DNA of 64,000 nucleotides from NCBI RefSeq assembly GCF_000193205.1, contig NC_015278.1:1426001-1490000 (forward strand), in the 5' to 3' direction. Shown in pieces: positions 50,301 through 59,530 of this stretch. The notes under the pieces are model-generated. The model searched no databases and had not been told where the DNA came from. It saw nothing but the letters and a program-made list of their open reading frames with translations. This stretch comes from Aerococcus sp. Group 1. Its GTDB lineage: Bacteria; Bacillota; Bacilli; Lactobacillales; Aerococcaceae. Made by a program: the position numbers and the translations under genes. Within the stretch, counting starts at the first letter, position 1; every line of letters starts with the position of its first letter.

Positions 50301-51176
50301 CTATTTTTGCCCTTCTTCTTGAAGTTTATGGAAGTCTTCTTCTGGTTGATCATTGTCGGTCCAGGCTTTTTGGTCAGCGTTACCAGAGATTTCTTTAATT
50401 TTCTTCTCAACGTCTTCACTTTGGTAGGCTTTGACAATCTTCTTATAAATTTCATTATCTTTATTTTCAGATTTCACTGCAATAATATTCTTATATTGAG
50501 TTCCTAAATTATCAAGGTCATCGGTATCAGAGAAAATACCATCATTAGGATCAAAACCAGCTGAAACCGCGTAATTGGTATTAGCAACAATAGCGTCAGA
50601 GTCTTTCAAGGCACGTGGCACTTGGGCAGCATCCATTTCAACCAGCTCAATATTTTTAGGATTCGAGGTAATATCATTAACAGTAGGAGTAATCCCTGCA
50701 TTATCGTCGATTTCTAAGACACCAGCTTGTTCTAATAAGAGTAAGGCCCGGCCCCCATTAGTAGCGTCATTAGGGATAGCTACTTTAGCATTTTGAGGAA
50801 GGTCTTTAAGGTCTTTAACCGTATCGGAGTAGACCACCATGGCTGAAATATAAGTATAACCAATCGGCACTAAGTCAGCATTATTGTTCTTATTATAGTC
50901 CAATAAATAAGCCACATGTTGCATAGCATTCATGTCAATTTCGCCTTCTTGAACGGCCCGGTTAGGTTGCACATAATCAGAAAATAGTTGAACTTTTAAG
51001 TCAATATTTTCATCTTTCAATTTTTCAGAGACTTCGGTCCAAATCTTTTCTTCATTTTCACCAGCAACCCCAACAGTGACAGTACCGCCCTCTTCTGGCG
51101 CTTTGGCTTCTTTTGAACAGCCTCCTAGTAATAATAAGGATAGGGCTGAGGCTAAAACAACATTCCATTTCTTCAT
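50301..51176 (-). CDS. metQ: D/L-methionine ABC transporter substrate-binding lipoprotein
   Basis: NlpA/MetQ-type lipoprotein, 291 residues. Signal peptide with lipobox LLLGGC; Cys20 is the lipidation site. The binding domain begins VTVGVAGENEEKIWTEV and has the MetQ-typical pattern DYVQPNRAVQEGEIDMNAMQH and ANTNYAVSAGF. It is the last gene of metNIQ, 27 bases after metI. Substrate methionine is inferred from family; related lipoproteins can bind other ligands. Confidence 0.92.
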   Translation of the reverse strand: MKKWNVVLASALSLLLLGGCSKEAKAPEEGGTVTVGVAGENEEKIWTEVSEKLKDENIDLKVQLFSDYVQPNRAVQEGEIDMNAMQHVAYLLDYNKNNNADLVPIGYTYISAMVVYSDTVKDLKDLPQNAKVAIPNDATNGGRALLLLEQAGVLEIDDNAGITPTVNDITSNPKNIELVEMDAAQVPRALKDSDAIVANTNYAVSAGFDPNDGIFSDTDDLDNLGTQYKNIIAVKSENKDNEIYKKIVKAYQSEDVEKKIKEISGNADQKAWTDNDQPEEDFHKLQEEGQK

Positions 51177-51202
51177 AAAAATTCTCCCCTTTTATAATTC
51201 CT

Positions 51203-51880
51203 TTAATGTTCGAAATGTTTTACTAAACGGTCAGCAACAGCTTGACTGATGAAGACCATAATTAAAATCAATAAGGTAGCAACTAGGATTACATCATTTT
51301 GGTAGCGTTGATAACCACGGTTAATGGCTAAGTCACCAAGACCTCCACCACCAACGACACCTGCCATGGCGGTTAAGCCAATCACATTAATAACGGTGAG
51401 GGCAGATACCCGAATCAAACCTGGGATAGCTTCTTTCAAGTAAACCCGGGTAACAATTTCACTTGTTGTAGATCCCATGGCTAGGGCTGCTTCTATGACA
51501 CCAGGATCAATTTCTAATAAGGCGTTTTGGACTTGACGGGCATAGAAAGGAATCGTCCCCACAATTAAGGGAACCAGGGCTCCTGCTGTCCCGATGGCTG
51601 TCCCCATAATTAGGCGGGTAAAGCCCCCTAAAAGTGCTATTAAAATAACGAAGGGAATCGACCGACCGATGTTAACAACCTTATCTAAGACATTATAAAC
51701 TGCCTTATTTTCTTTAAGACCTCCTGGCATATAGAGAACTAGGAAGACGCCGATCACTAAACCAATAGCAAAGGCAAAGAGGCAGGTAATAACCGTCATA
51801 AATAAGGTTTCCCAAGTGGCTTCAACGAATTGGTCGGAAATAGCTACCACATTTGGCATGATTTTTTCTAAGAATTCCAT
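51203..51880 (-). CDS. metI: Methionine ABC transporter permease
   Basis: A 225-residue permease with five or six membrane helices and the ABC permease loop EAALAMGSTTSEIVTRVYLKEAIPGLI (EAA motif). The MetI hallmark GLTAMAGVVGGGGLGDLAINRGYQR is present near the C-terminus. It sits between metN (2 bases upstream) and metQ. Confidence 0.95.
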   Translation of the reverse strand: MEFLEKIMPNVVAISDQFVEATWETLFMTVITCLFAFAIGLVIGVFLVLYMPGGLKENKAVYNVLDKVVNIGRSIPFVILIALLGGFTRLIMGTAIGTAGALVPLIVGTIPFYARQVQNALLEIDPGVIEAALAMGSTTSEIVTRVYLKEAIPGLIRVSALTVINVIGLTAMAGVVGGGGLGDLAINRGYQRYQNDVILVATLLILIMVFISQAVADRLVKHFEH

Positions 51881-51882
51881 GC

Positions 51883-52938
51883 TTATTTATCCCCCTTCTC
51901 TATATGATCGAACGCATACTCCTTAGTATGAGACCCACTGCTATGGACAAAGTTAATGGCTTCTTGGACTCGGCTAGGTTCTCCATTTAAGGAAATCAGA
52001 AGCGTCCCCACCGGCGTTCCTTGAAGAATTTCAATATTGGCATAAAGGATATTAGCTAATAAATCATACTTCTTAGTCAAGGAGGCAATCAAAGGCTCCC
52101 CAGTAGAAGCTCCGGTAAAGTCAATCCGTAAGAGGCGGTCACCGGGCTCAATATTTAATAAATCAGGGTTGGCCAGGATGGTTTCAATGCCTTTTTCGGT
52201 CGGACTAGCTGAACTAATAAAGTCTTGGGTTAATTCTTCATGCGGATTTGAGAAGATATTTAAAATACTGTCTTGTTCAACCACTGAGCCAGCTTCCATA
52301 ACCGCTACCCGGTCACAGATTTGTTTGATAACAGCCATTTCATGGGTAATAATGACAATGGTAATTCCCAATTCGCGGTTAACTTGCTTGAGCAAGTCTA
52401 AGATTTGGCTAGTTGTCTTAGGGTCTAAGGCACTGGTAGCTTCATCACAGAGAAGGACATGGGGATCATTGGCCAAGGCCCGCGCAATAGCGACTCTTTG
52501 CTTTTGACCACCGGATAATTGACTAGGATAAGAATCCCCCCGGTTACCCAAGCCTACCAGGTCCAGTAAGTGTTGGACTTTCTTTTGACTTTCTTCTTTA
52601 GATAAGCCGGACCCCTTTAAGGGATAGGCAACATTTTCGGCAACTGTCCGGGATTTCATTAAGTTAAAATGTTGGAAAATCATTCCAATTTTTTTACGGG
52701 CTAGACGTAGATCTTTTTCAGATAGGGCTGTAATTTCTTGACCATTAACAAAAACCTGTCCACTACTTGGTCTTTGCAGGCAATTAATGGTTCTGACTAA
52801 GGTACTTTTTCCAGCGCCAGAGTAGCCAATCACACCGAAGATTTCTCCTGATTGGATGGATAAGGACACATCCTTAACGGCATGAACGGCTTTATCATCA
52901 CTCTCAAAAGTAACGGATACATTTTTTAATTCAATCAA
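51883..52938 (-). CDS. metN: Methionine ABC transporter ATPase with NIL domain
   Basis: A 351-residue ATPase. Walker A GYSGAGKST, signature [15 protein letters not shown], Walker B VLLCDEATSALDPKT and H-loop ITHEM occupy the first 230 residues. The C-terminal NIL domain (about 265-340, LLRIDFTGASTGEP ... GTLLISLNG) is the methionine-sensing domain that inhibits transport in MetN. It heads metNIQ. No S-box or T-box was seen in the 200 bases upstream. Confidence 0.95.
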   Translation of the reverse strand: MIELKNVSVTFESDDKAVHAVKDVSLSIQSGEIFGVIGYSGAGKSTLVRTINCLQRPSSGQVFVNGQEITALSEKDLRLARKKIGMIFQHFNLMKSRTVAENVAYPLKGSGLSKEESQKKVQHLLDLVGLGNRGDSYPSQLSGGQKQRVAIARALANDPHVLLCDEATSALDPKTTSQILDLLKQVNRELGITIVIITHEMAVIKQICDRVAVMEAGSVVEQDSILNIFSNPHEELTQDFISSASPTEKGIETILANPDLLNIEPGDRLLRIDFTGASTGEPLIASLTKKYDLLANILYANIEILQGTPVGTLLISLNGEPSRVQEAINFVHSSGSHTKEYAFDHIEKGDK

Positions 52939-53072
52939 AACGACCGCCTACCTTTCTATCACTTTCATAAACACTATTCTAACATTTTTTTGCCTTTTCA
53001 GCATGGCTTCTATTATATTACACTTGATCGCTTTTATCGATAACAAATTTGAATTGCCCACAGGTCTCTTAC

Positions 53073-53109
53073 TTTACTTTCAAAAACATTAATTTTATAA
53101 TTATTCTAA
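53073..53109 (+). promoter_or_regulatory. dps promoter with overlapping PerR-type box
   Basis: TTTACT (53073-53078), 17-base spacer, TATAAT (53096-53101). Overlapping the -10, bases 53095-53109 read TTATAATTATTCTAA, matching the PerR consensus TTATAATNATTATAA at all but one base. This placement would block the promoter when PerR is bound, as known for mrgA/dps in Bacillus. Confidence 0.85.
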
Positions 53110-53146
53110 AGTAGAAAGTAATGCTAGAGAAAGGATATGATACATA

Positions 53147-53617
53147 ATGGCATACACAGAAACAAAAAAAGCACTTAATCAATTAGTTGCTGACCTGGTT
53201 CAAGCCCACACCGTTATCCATCAAATTCACTGGTATATGCGTGGGGAAGGTTTTCTTTTCTATCATCCAAAACTCGATAGCTTTATGGATGATATTCTTG
53301 AACAGCTCGATGTTGTTTCTGAACGTATAATTACTATCGATGGTTCCCCCTTCTCAACCCTTAAAGAATTTTCTGACCACACCCGTATTCCCGACCATAA
53401 GGGCGAGTGGAATACCAGTATCCAAGAAGATATGCATCGGGTTGCTGATGTTATCCGCATCTTAGCAGACGACTATCAATTAGGGGTCGATGCAGCAAGT
53501 AAGGAGGGTGATGTCGCTAGTGAGGACATCTGTACTGGCTACCTCCGTGACGCTCAAAAAACCCTATGGATGGTGGAAGCGGAACTGGGCCAAGCCCCTA
53601 ATATTGACAAAGACTAA
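53147..53617 (+). CDS. dps: Dps-family ferritin-like DNA/iron protection protein
   Basis: A 156-residue Dps protein forming 12-mers that oxidise and store iron using hydrogen peroxide. The inter-subunit ferroxidase site residues are visible: HQIHWYMRGEGFLFYHPKLD (His, His and Asp ligands) and DVVSERIITIDGSP (Asp/Glu ligands). It is monocistronic with a PerR-type operator at its promoter and a shared terminator with rplT. Confidence 0.95.
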   Translation: MAYTETKKALNQLVADLVQAHTVIHQIHWYMRGEGFLFYHPKLDSFMDDILEQLDVVSERIITIDGSPFSTLKEFSDHTRIPDHKGEWNTSIQEDMHRVADVIRILADDYQLGVDAASKEGDVASEDICTGYLRDAQKTLWMVEAELGQAPNIDKD

Positions 53618-53643
53618 GGCCAATAAAATTTACTTATAAACAT

Positions 53644-53670
53644 AAAAAGGACCGCTGTGGGTCCTTTTTT
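53644..53670. terminator. Bidirectional terminator between dps and rplT
   Basis: Hairpin AAAAGGACC / GGTCCTTTT with a six-base loop, flanked by A's and T's on either side, usable by dps (plus) and the infC-rpmI-rplT operon (minus). Confidence 0.88.
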
Positions 53671-53675
53671 AACAC

Positions 53676-54035
53676 TTATTTTTCAAGTGCAGCCTTGGCT
53701 TGGTCACAGATTGCAGTGAAAGCTTCAGCATCGTTAACAGCGATATCTGCTAACATTTTACGATTGATATCCACGTTAGCTTGGTGTAAACCGTTCATTA
53801 AACGGCTATAGCTTAAGCCATTTAAACGTGCAGCCGCATTAATACGGGTAATCCATAAACGACGGAAGTCACGTTTTCTTTGACGACGGTCACGGTAAGC
53901 GTATGAATAAGATTTCATAACCGCTTGTTTAGCTACTTTATAGTTGGTTGATTTGCTACCAAAGTAACCTTTTGCTAATTTTAAATATTTTTTACGACGA
54001 CGGCGTGTAACCGTTCCACCTTTAACACGTGCCAT
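53676..54035 (-). CDS. rplT: 50S ribosomal protein bL20
   Basis: A 119-residue bL20, with the basic N-terminal extension [26 protein letters not shown] and the globular C-terminal part [19 protein letters not shown]. bL20 is needed early in 50S assembly and in Bacilli represses its own operon by binding the leader mRNA. Last gene of infC-rpmI-rplT. Confidence 0.98.
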   Translation of the reverse strand: MARVKGGTVTRRRRKKYLKLAKGYFGSKSTNYKVAKQAVMKSYSYAYRDRRQRKRDFRRLWITRINAAARLNGLSYSRLMNGLHQANVDINRKMLADIAVNDAEAFTAICDQAKAALEK

Positions 54036-54091
54036 GTTATTCCTCCTTGATTATACTTAGTTCTCTATCTATGCGTCCTGCTTAACTGATC

Positions 54092-54292
54092 TTACTTGTA
54101 AGTGTCAAGCATTTGTTTAATACGTCTTTGGTCGGAAACATGCACCATTGCTGGTTGTTTGTGTTGACGACGTTGTTTCTTGGTTTTACCGTGAAAACGG
54201 TGTGAACGTTCTGAATGGCTACGTTTTAATTTTCCTGATGCAGTACGTTTAAAACGTTTAGCTGACGCACGATGTGTTTTTTGTTTTGGCAT
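54092..54292 (-). CDS. rpmI: 50S ribosomal protein bL35
   Basis: A 66-residue, highly basic bL35: [20 protein letters not shown] start and [11 protein letters not shown] end, as in the family. It lies 17 bases after infC and 56 bases before rplT, in the universal infC-rpmI-rplT order. Confidence 0.98.
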   Translation of the reverse strand: MPKQKTHRASAKRFKRTASGKLKRSHSERSHRFHGKTKKQRRQHKQPAMVHVSDQRRIKQMLDTYK

Positions 54293-54309
54293 AATATATC
54301 CTCCTGAAA

Positions 54310-54834
54310 TTAATCTTCTTTTGGTGCTAATTGTAGTTGCATAGAGCGTCCTTCCATCTTAGGTTTTTGCTCTACAGTAGCTACATCAGCAAGTTCGCTG
54401 GCAAAGCGTTCCAAAACCTCGCGACCTAAATCTTTATGGGTAATGGCGCGACCTCTAAAGCGAATAGAAACCTTCACCTTGTCCCCTTTATCAATGAATT
54501 TCTTTCCTTGACGTACTTTAGTTTGAAAGTCGTTTTCATCAATCGTTGGGCTTAAACGGATTTCTTTCACTTGAATCGTCTTTTGATTTTTACGTTGTTC
54601 ACGCGCTTTACGTTGCTGTTGATAACGATATTTACCATAATCCATAATCCGAGCAACAGGCGGCTTAGCATTAGGTGAGACCAGAACTAAATCGAGTCCT
54701 GCTTCCTCAGCCCGCTCTAAGGCATCTCTTTTTGAAATAACCCCTAGCTGTTCTCCTTCTGGATCGATAACGCGTAATTCTTTTGCACGAATATCTTCAT
54801 TAGTAAATAATTCGTTAAATTTATTCTTAGCGAT
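54310..54834 (-). CDS. infC: Translation initiation factor IF-3, AUC start codon
   Basis: IF-3 checks start codon pairing on the 30S subunit. A plain ATG-to-stop search finds only the last 111 residues from [11 protein letters not shown]. Reading upstream, the frame stays open through [18 protein letters not shown] and [11 protein letters not shown] to a GGAGGTGA ribosome site, nine bases before an AUC codon (54832-54834). Starting there gives 174 residues, the normal IF-3 size with both domains. Rare non-AUG starts (AUU, AUC, AUA) are typical of infC because IF-3 rejects them, allowing self-regulation. The AUC choice is from frame and spacing. Confidence 0.9.
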   Translation of the reverse strand: MAKNKFNELFTNEDIRAKELRVIDPEGEQLGVISKRDALERAEEAGLDLVLVSPNAKPPVARIMDYGKYRYQQQRKAREQRKNQKTIQVKEIRLSPTIDENDFQTKVRQGKKFIDKGDKVKVSIRFRGRAITHKDLGREVLERFASELADVATVEQKPKMEGRSMQLQLAPKED

Positions 54835-55027
54835 ATACCTTCACCTCCGAATGTTAAAGTGACAACAATAAATGAGATTTCGGCATAGAAAAACGGCGAA
54901 TATAAAACACTATACCCGCCGTACTTGCACAATAGTCCCTGGGGACCATGTGTCACTGTATCTATCGGCCCGAGGACGTCCTTGTCAACTCAGGCGAGAA
55001 ACGGGTGTTTCTGCTTCTTTTCTCAAC
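54835..55027 (-). promoter_or_regulatory. L20-type leader with attenuator upstream of infC
   Basis: About 190 bases of structured leader between the promoter and infC. It includes a terminator hairpin ACGGCG / CGCCGT (54893-54922) followed by TTTTTC on the minus strand, and upstream paired segments such as GGTCCCCAGGGAC. Firmicute infC operons are known to carry an L20 leader (bL20-bound attenuator). I assign it by position and terminator; the exact bL20-binding fold was not matched. Confidence 0.8.
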
Positions 55028-55033
55028 TTTTAT

Positions 55034-55062
55034 AGATTACTATAAAGCTTTCACCTTGTCAA
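55034..55062 (-). promoter_or_regulatory. Promoter of infC-rpmI-rplT
   Basis: Minus strand TTGACA (55057-55062), 17-base spacer, TAATCT (55034-55039), just beside the stop of the amidohydrolase gene. Confidence 0.75.
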
Positions 55063-55066
55063 GACA

Positions 55067-56275
55067 TTATTCTTTAATTTGTGCTTTAAAGGCTTCTTTC
55101 ACTTTTAAGAGCAGGTCAGGATCCTGATCAAGTTCAATAGCTAAAGCGACAAAGGCTTCCACGGCTCGCTTAAGTTGCTGGTGGGCTTCCGAACTATCAG
55201 CAACTTGGAGAAACCCTTCTTCATGAACGAAAACCTTACCCTGACCAACGCCCACATTGCCATAAAAAGTTGGGCAAGCATAGCTCACATTGCCAATATC
55301 AGTAGACCCAGGTTTTTCCTCTTCCTCACTAATATCGTCAAAACCACTCAGGCGCATGTGATCTTCCATGCGGTCGGCCAAGACTGGATTAACTAAGAGG
55401 TCATAGAATTCATTTTCTGGATAGCTGATTTCCAATTGACAGCCTGTCATCAAGGCTGCGCCGCGGGCACAATTAATGACCCGATCCATAGCATGACGAT
55501 AAGTGGCTAATTTAGGTGCCCGCACATAGAAGAAAGCCGTCGCCGATTCAGGAATAACATTGGCGGCCTGGCCCCCTTCTTTAATAATGCCATGGATGCG
55601 AACATCACTGGGCAGTTGTTGCCTGAGGTAAGAGACCCCGGTAAAGGTCAAGTTGACAGCATCCAAGGCGTTGATTCCCAATTCGGGACTCATGGCGGCA
55701 TGGGCGGCCCGACCGATAAAGTGAAAGTTGACGGCATTCATGGCTAGGGCACTAGCCTTGAGGTTGGTACTTTCATAGAGGTGCATCTGCATACAGGTAT
55801 CAATATCATCAAAAGCCCCGCTCCGAGCTAAATCGACCTTGCGGCCAAAATTTTCTTCCGCTGGCGTACCAATCACGACCACCGTTCCTTGGAAGAACTC
55901 CTTCATTTGACTTAAGACAATTCCTGCCCCTACTGTCGAAGCCGAGATCCAATTGTGGCCACAGGCGTGACCTGGTTTTTTATCGGGTCCGAAACCCGGC
56001 AAGGCATCATATTCCGCTAAAAAGGCAATCTTTGGCCCATCTCCCAAGCAAAATTCTGCTCGGAAGGCGGTTTCAATCCCCTGATAGGCTCGGTCTACCT
56101 GAAAACCAGCTTCTTGGAGGAGCTTGGCGAGATAGTCCGAAGAGACGTATTCCTGGTCGCCTAATTCTGGATGTTGGAAAATGAACTGACTGATATCAAG
56201 AATTTGCGGAAAATTTGCTTTAACTTTTTGTCGCACATGATCATGAAGGGCGGTGATTTTTTGCTCATCTTTCAT
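55067..56275 (-). CDS. M20-family amidohydrolase (AbgB/HipO-like)
   Basis: A 402-residue zinc-dependent amidohydrolase. The HACGHNW motif (metal-binding Cys/His region) is at about residues 102-108, PAEENFGRK at about 133-141, and the dimerisation domain follows at about 190-300. The pattern GFGPDKKPGHACGHNWIS resembles p-aminobenzoyl-glutamate hydrolase subunit B and amidohydrolases of the M20D group. Substrate unknown. It follows the macrodomain gene by 28 bases and could be cotranscribed with it and the gtrA-like gene. Confidence 0.86.
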   Translation of the reverse strand: MKDEQKITALHDHVRQKVKANFPQILDISQFIFQHPELGDQEYVSSDYLAKLLQEAGFQVDRAYQGIETAFRAEFCLGDGPKIAFLAEYDALPGFGPDKKPGHACGHNWISASTVGAGIVLSQMKEFFQGTVVVIGTPAEENFGRKVDLARSGAFDDIDTCMQMHLYESTNLKASALAMNAVNFHFIGRAAHAAMSPELGINALDAVNLTFTGVSYLRQQLPSDVRIHGIIKEGGQAANVIPESATAFFYVRAPKLATYRHAMDRVINCARGAALMTGCQLEISYPENEFYDLLVNPVLADRMEDHMRLSGFDDISEEEEKPGSTDIGNVSYACPTFYGNVGVGQGKVFVHEEGFLQVADSSEAHQQLKRAVEAFVALAIELDQDPDLLLKVKEAFKAQIKE

Positions 56276-56303
56276 TAATGCTTTACCTTCTCTCTGTTAG
56301 TTA

Positions 56304-56768
56304 TTAGGGATAGAGGACAAGAAAGACGTCGAGGTCTTTGGGATAAGTGGCTAAAAAGCTTTGAATGGTACTTTTTGCTACTGACAAGGCTTGGTCCTTG
56401 GGATAGCCATATACCCCAGCGGATATTAAAGGAAAGGCCAGCGACTTTACCGGGATACTAGCAGCTAGCTGGAGAGACTCTAGGTAGCAAGAAGTTAATA
56501 GGGCTTCTTCTTTCTGGTCGCCTCCCTGCCAAACTGGGCCTACCGTGTGAATAACATAATCAGCGGGTAATTGATAGCCGCGGGTTAATTTGGCCTGACC
56601 AGTTGGACAGCCCCCTAATTGCTTGCATTCAGCCAAAAGTTCAGGGCCAGCCGCCTGGTGAATGGCCCCATCGACGCCTCCACCTCCTAGCAGGGAGGAG
56701 TTGGCTGCATTGACAATGGCTTCTACTTCCACTTGGGTAATATCCCCATGAACGATTTGAAATGTCAT
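56304..56768 (-). CDS. Macrodomain protein (ADP-ribose/O-acetyl-ADP-ribose binding)
   Basis: A 154-residue single macrodomain. The fold start [37 protein letters not shown] has the Asn and GGGVDGAIH loop used for ADP-ribose binding and hydrolysis in YmdB/MacroD-type proteins. [16 protein letters not shown] is the second loop. Likely a deacetylase of O-acetyl-ADP-ribose or an ADP-ribosyl hydrolase. It is slightly short at the C-terminus but all three frames stop there, so it seems natural. It abuts the gtrA-like gene by one base. Confidence 0.9.
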   Translation of the reverse strand: MTFQIVHGDITQVEVEAIVNAANSSLLGGGGVDGAIHQAAGPELLAECKQLGGCPTGQAKLTRGYQLPADYVIHTVGPVWQGGDQKEEALLTSCYLESLQLAASIPVKSLAFPLISAGVYGYPKDQALSVAKSTIQSFLATYPKDLDVFLVLYP

Positions 56769-56769
56769 A

Positions 56770-57183
56770 TCACTGCTCGCTTTCTAATAATGCTTTTCGG
56801 CTAAGAAAATTATAAACCATGACCACAAGAATTCCAGCTAATTTAGCCAGATGGGCGTCCAGGCTTAGTTGCTCTATCAGTAGGTATAAGATCAGTTCTT
56901 GAATCAGCAAGCCTGAAAGAGCTAAGACTAAAAACAGGAGAAATTCCCGCCAACGCTCCTCCTTAGAAAAGCTAGACTGAAAGACAAAGTGCATACTGGC
57001 CCAATAGTTAAAGACTAAGGAAAGCATAAAGGCACACAAATTAGCTCCTAAGTAATGGACTTGACAGCTGATTAATAAGCTAAAGACGATAAAATCAAGA
57101 AGCGTGCTTAGCCCACCTACCAGGATAAAGCGCATAATTTGCCTGATCATCTTTTCCCACCCACTTTTCTTTTTAGAGGTCAC
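56770..57183 (-). CDS. GtrA-like membrane protein
   Basis: A 137-residue protein with four membrane segments (about residues 14-34, 44-63, 80-98 and 106-125). The first segment [20 protein letters not shown] and the second [15 protein letters not shown] match the GtrA family, proposed to move lipid-linked sugars or help teichoic acid glycosylation. It precedes the macrodomain gene by one base; a functional link is not obvious. The start could also be the internal ATG of MIRQIMRF. Confidence 0.85.
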   Translation of the reverse strand: MTSKKKSGWEKMIRQIMRFILVGGLSTLLDFIVFSLLISCQVHYLGANLCAFMLSLVFNYWASMHFVFQSSFSKEERWREFLLFLVLALSGLLIQELILYLLIEQLSLDAHLAKLAGILVVMVYNFLSRKALLESEQ

Positions 57184-57196
57184 TTGCGTTTAACTG

Positions 57197-57262
57197 ATAA
57201 AAAACGTGCCAGCTTTAAGCTAATTGGTCACTAGATCATTAGCTTAAAAGGCTAAGCACGTT
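57197..57262 (-). terminator. Intrinsic terminator downstream of thrS
   Basis: Minus-strand hairpin AACGTGC / GCACGTT with an inner stem TTAAGCTAAT / ATTAGCTTAA, followed by TTTTTATC, immediately after the thrS stop. Confidence 0.88.
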
Positions 57263-57272
57263 GTCAAGTTAA

Positions 57273-59228
57273 CTAGTCTTTTACACCATAACTATCAATT
57301 TCTGCATGGATCATGTTGATGAATTCATCTAAGTCCACAGTTTCTGTTTTCTTAGAGCCATAACGACGAACAGTTACCGTGCCATTTTCAATTTCATTGT
57401 CACCAAAGACTAATTGATAAGGCACTTTACGGGTTTGGGCTTCACGAATCTTGTAACCCATTTTTTCATTCCGGTCATCAACCTCAATCCGCAAACCTTC
57501 ACTACGCATACGGTTAGCCACTTGGTAGACATAATCCGCATGTTGGTTTTCATTCACTGGAATTAAGATGGCTTGTTGTGGAGCTAACCAAGTTGGGAAG
57601 GCACCCTTATATTCTTCAATTAAGTAAGCTACAAAACGTTCCATAGTGGAAACAATTCCCCGGTGGATCATCACAGGACGGTGGGTATTTTGACCATCTT
57701 CACCGACATAGGTCACATCGAATTTTTCCGGTAGGAGGAAGTCTAATTGGATGGTTGAAAGGGTTTCCTCATTGCCAAGAGCGGTTTTCACTTGGACATC
57801 CAACTTAGGCCCGTAGAAGGCCGCTTCTCCTTCGGCTTCAAAGTAGTCCAAGCCTAATTCATCCATAGCTTCCTTTAACATGGATTGGGCTTTTTCCCAC
57901 ATTTCATCATCATCGAAGTATTTCTTGGTATCTTTAGGGTCGCGGTAGCTTAAACGATAGCGATAGTCAGTAATATTGAAGTCATGGTAAGCATCTTGCA
58001 TGAAGCGTAAAATGCTCTTGAATTCGTCCTTAATTTGGTCTAAACGCACAAAGATATGGGAGTCGTTCAGGGTCATTTCTCTTACCCGTTGCAAGCCGGA
58101 TAGAGCACCTGATTTTTCATAACGGTGCATCATCCCTAGTTCAGCAATACGGATAGGTAATTCCCGGTAAGAATGCACCTTATTTTGGTAAACTCGGATG
58201 TGGTGAGGGCAGTTCATTGGACGTAAGACAAAGCTTTCACCATCTTCAAAATCCATGGTTGGAAACATGTCGTCACTATAATGGTCCCAGTGTCCAGACG
58301 TCTTGTATAAGTCTACATCAGCCATGATTGGGGTATAGACGTGTTGGTAACCGGCTTGAACTTCCTTGTCGACAATATAGCGTTCAACTTGACGGCGAAT
58401 GGTTGCTCCGTTTGGTAACCAGAATGGCAGACCTTGTCCAGTTTTAGGATCAATCATAAAGAGGTCTAATTCTTTACCAATTTTACGGTGGTCACGTTCT
58501 TTAGCTTCTTCGCGACGTTTAAGATCCTCTTTAAGGTCTTTTTCATTGAAGTAACTGGTCCCATAAACCCTTTGCATCATGGCATTGTCAGAATTCCCTC
58601 GCCAGTAAGCTCCTGCTAAGGAAAGTAATTTAAAGTGTTTAATATAGCCTGTTGAAGGAACATGACCGCCCCGGCAGAGGTCAGTAAATTCTCCTTGGCT
58701 ATAGGTGGTAAGGGTGGCATCTTCAGGTAAATCAGCAATAATTTCTAACTTATAAGGGTCATTTTTAAAGATTTCCTTGGCTTCTTCACGGCTTACTTCC
58801 TTACCTACCACTGGGTAGTCTTCTTTAACGATCTTTTCCATCTCAGCTTCAACCCGTGGCAAGTCTTCCTCACTCACTTGTTGGCCTTGACCATTATCAG
58901 TGTCATAGTAGAAGCCATTTTCGATGGCTGGCCCTACTCCAAATTTAATGTCAGGATAGAGACGGCGCAAAGCTTGAGCCAGTAAGTGGGCGCTGGAATG
59001 GCGGAGAATATCTAAGGCTTCTTGTTCAGTTTCTTTATTCTTAGGATCGATTAAACGAATGCTGCCATCACTTTCAATCGCTTCATCTAAGCCCTTTAAT
59101 TCATCATTTAAAGTGTAAGCAACCACCCGTTTAGCTAAAGAATTGCTAATGGATTTAGCCACATCGCGGCCACTCACACCGGCTTCAAATTCCTTTACAC
59201 TTTGATCAGGAAAAGTTAACTGTATCAT
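57273..59228 (-). CDS. thrS: Threonyl-tRNA synthetase
   Basis: Class II synthetase, 651 residues. N-terminal TGS domain (1-62), editing domain with [16 protein letters not shown] and the C-terminal zinc site [10 protein letters not shown], then the catalytic core with [21 protein letters not shown] (motif 2) and [21 protein letters not shown] (motif 3), and an anticodon-binding domain at about 550-651. All parts are intact. It is controlled by the T-box leader upstream. Confidence 0.98.
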   Translation of the reverse strand: MIQLTFPDQSVKEFEAGVSGRDVAKSISNSLAKRVVAYTLNDELKGLDEAIESDGSIRLIDPKNKETEQEALDILRHSSAHLLAQALRRLYPDIKFGVGPAIENGFYYDTDNGQGQQVSEEDLPRVEAEMEKIVKEDYPVVGKEVSREEAKEIFKNDPYKLEIIADLPEDATLTTYSQGEFTDLCRGGHVPSTGYIKHFKLLSLAGAYWRGNSDNAMMQRVYGTSYFNEKDLKEDLKRREEAKERDHRKIGKELDLFMIDPKTGQGLPFWLPNGATIRRQVERYIVDKEVQAGYQHVYTPIMADVDLYKTSGHWDHYSDDMFPTMDFEDGESFVLRPMNCPHHIRVYQNKVHSYRELPIRIAELGMMHRYEKSGALSGLQRVREMTLNDSHIFVRLDQIKDEFKSILRFMQDAYHDFNITDYRYRLSYRDPKDTKKYFDDDEMWEKAQSMLKEAMDELGLDYFEAEGEAAFYGPKLDVQVKTALGNEETLSTIQLDFLLPEKFDVTYVGEDGQNTHRPVMIHRGIVSTMERFVAYLIEEYKGAFPTWLAPQQAILIPVNENQHADYVYQVANRMRSEGLRIEVDDRNEKMGYKIREAQTRKVPYQLVFGDNEIENGTVTVRRYGSKKTETVDLDEFINMIHAEIDSYGVKD

Positions 59229-59249
59229 TTTATCAAATTCCTCCTATAA

Positions 59250-59465
59250 AAAAATCCCTTCTGAGCATGCTCAGAAGGGACGATTACTAATTCATATCGT
59301 GGTTCCACCCTAGTTTACACCTATAGTGTCTCTAGTACGCTGATAACGTTGCGCTAACGTCATATAGAAAGTCTAAGAAGTGGTATCCTATAAAACCTGT
59401 CAGGCATTTGCACCATCTAGCCTGTCTCTCCTACAAGTTGATTATATTCAGTCTTCTATCACTGA
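59250..59465 (-). promoter_or_regulatory. T-box leader (tRNA-Thr specific) upstream of thrS
   Basis: T-box sequence AGGGTGGAACCACG (minus strand, 59298-59311). A 26-base perfect palindromic terminator TCCCTTCTGAGCA / TGCTCAGAAGGGA (59255-59280) is followed by seven T. The specifier ACC (threonine) is in GGAT-ACC-ACTTC at 59382-59384. Uncharged tRNA-Thr should prevent the terminator and raise thrS expression. Confidence 0.93.
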
Positions 59466-59474
59466 CTTGCTTTA

Positions 59475-59503
59475 ATTAAAGCACTTTTTATGAAACAATT
59501 CAA
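59475..59503 (-). promoter_or_regulatory. Promoter for the thrS T-box transcript
   Basis: Minus strand TTGAAT (59498-59503), 17-base spacer, TTTAAT (59475-59480), just after the dnaI stop. Confidence 0.75.
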
Positions 59504-59530
59504 GCTTTTATTTAGGAAAGTGAAGTGACT

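Noticed and set aside
52939..53146. SAM or T-box riboswitch ahead of metNIQ
   Set aside because: No T-box sequence, no terminator hairpin and no S-box-like motif was found; the region holds only A/T-rich promoter sequence.
54985..54995. TTGACA-like hexamer inside the infC leader as a second promoter
   Set aside because: No -10 element at proper distance, and it falls within the structured leader.
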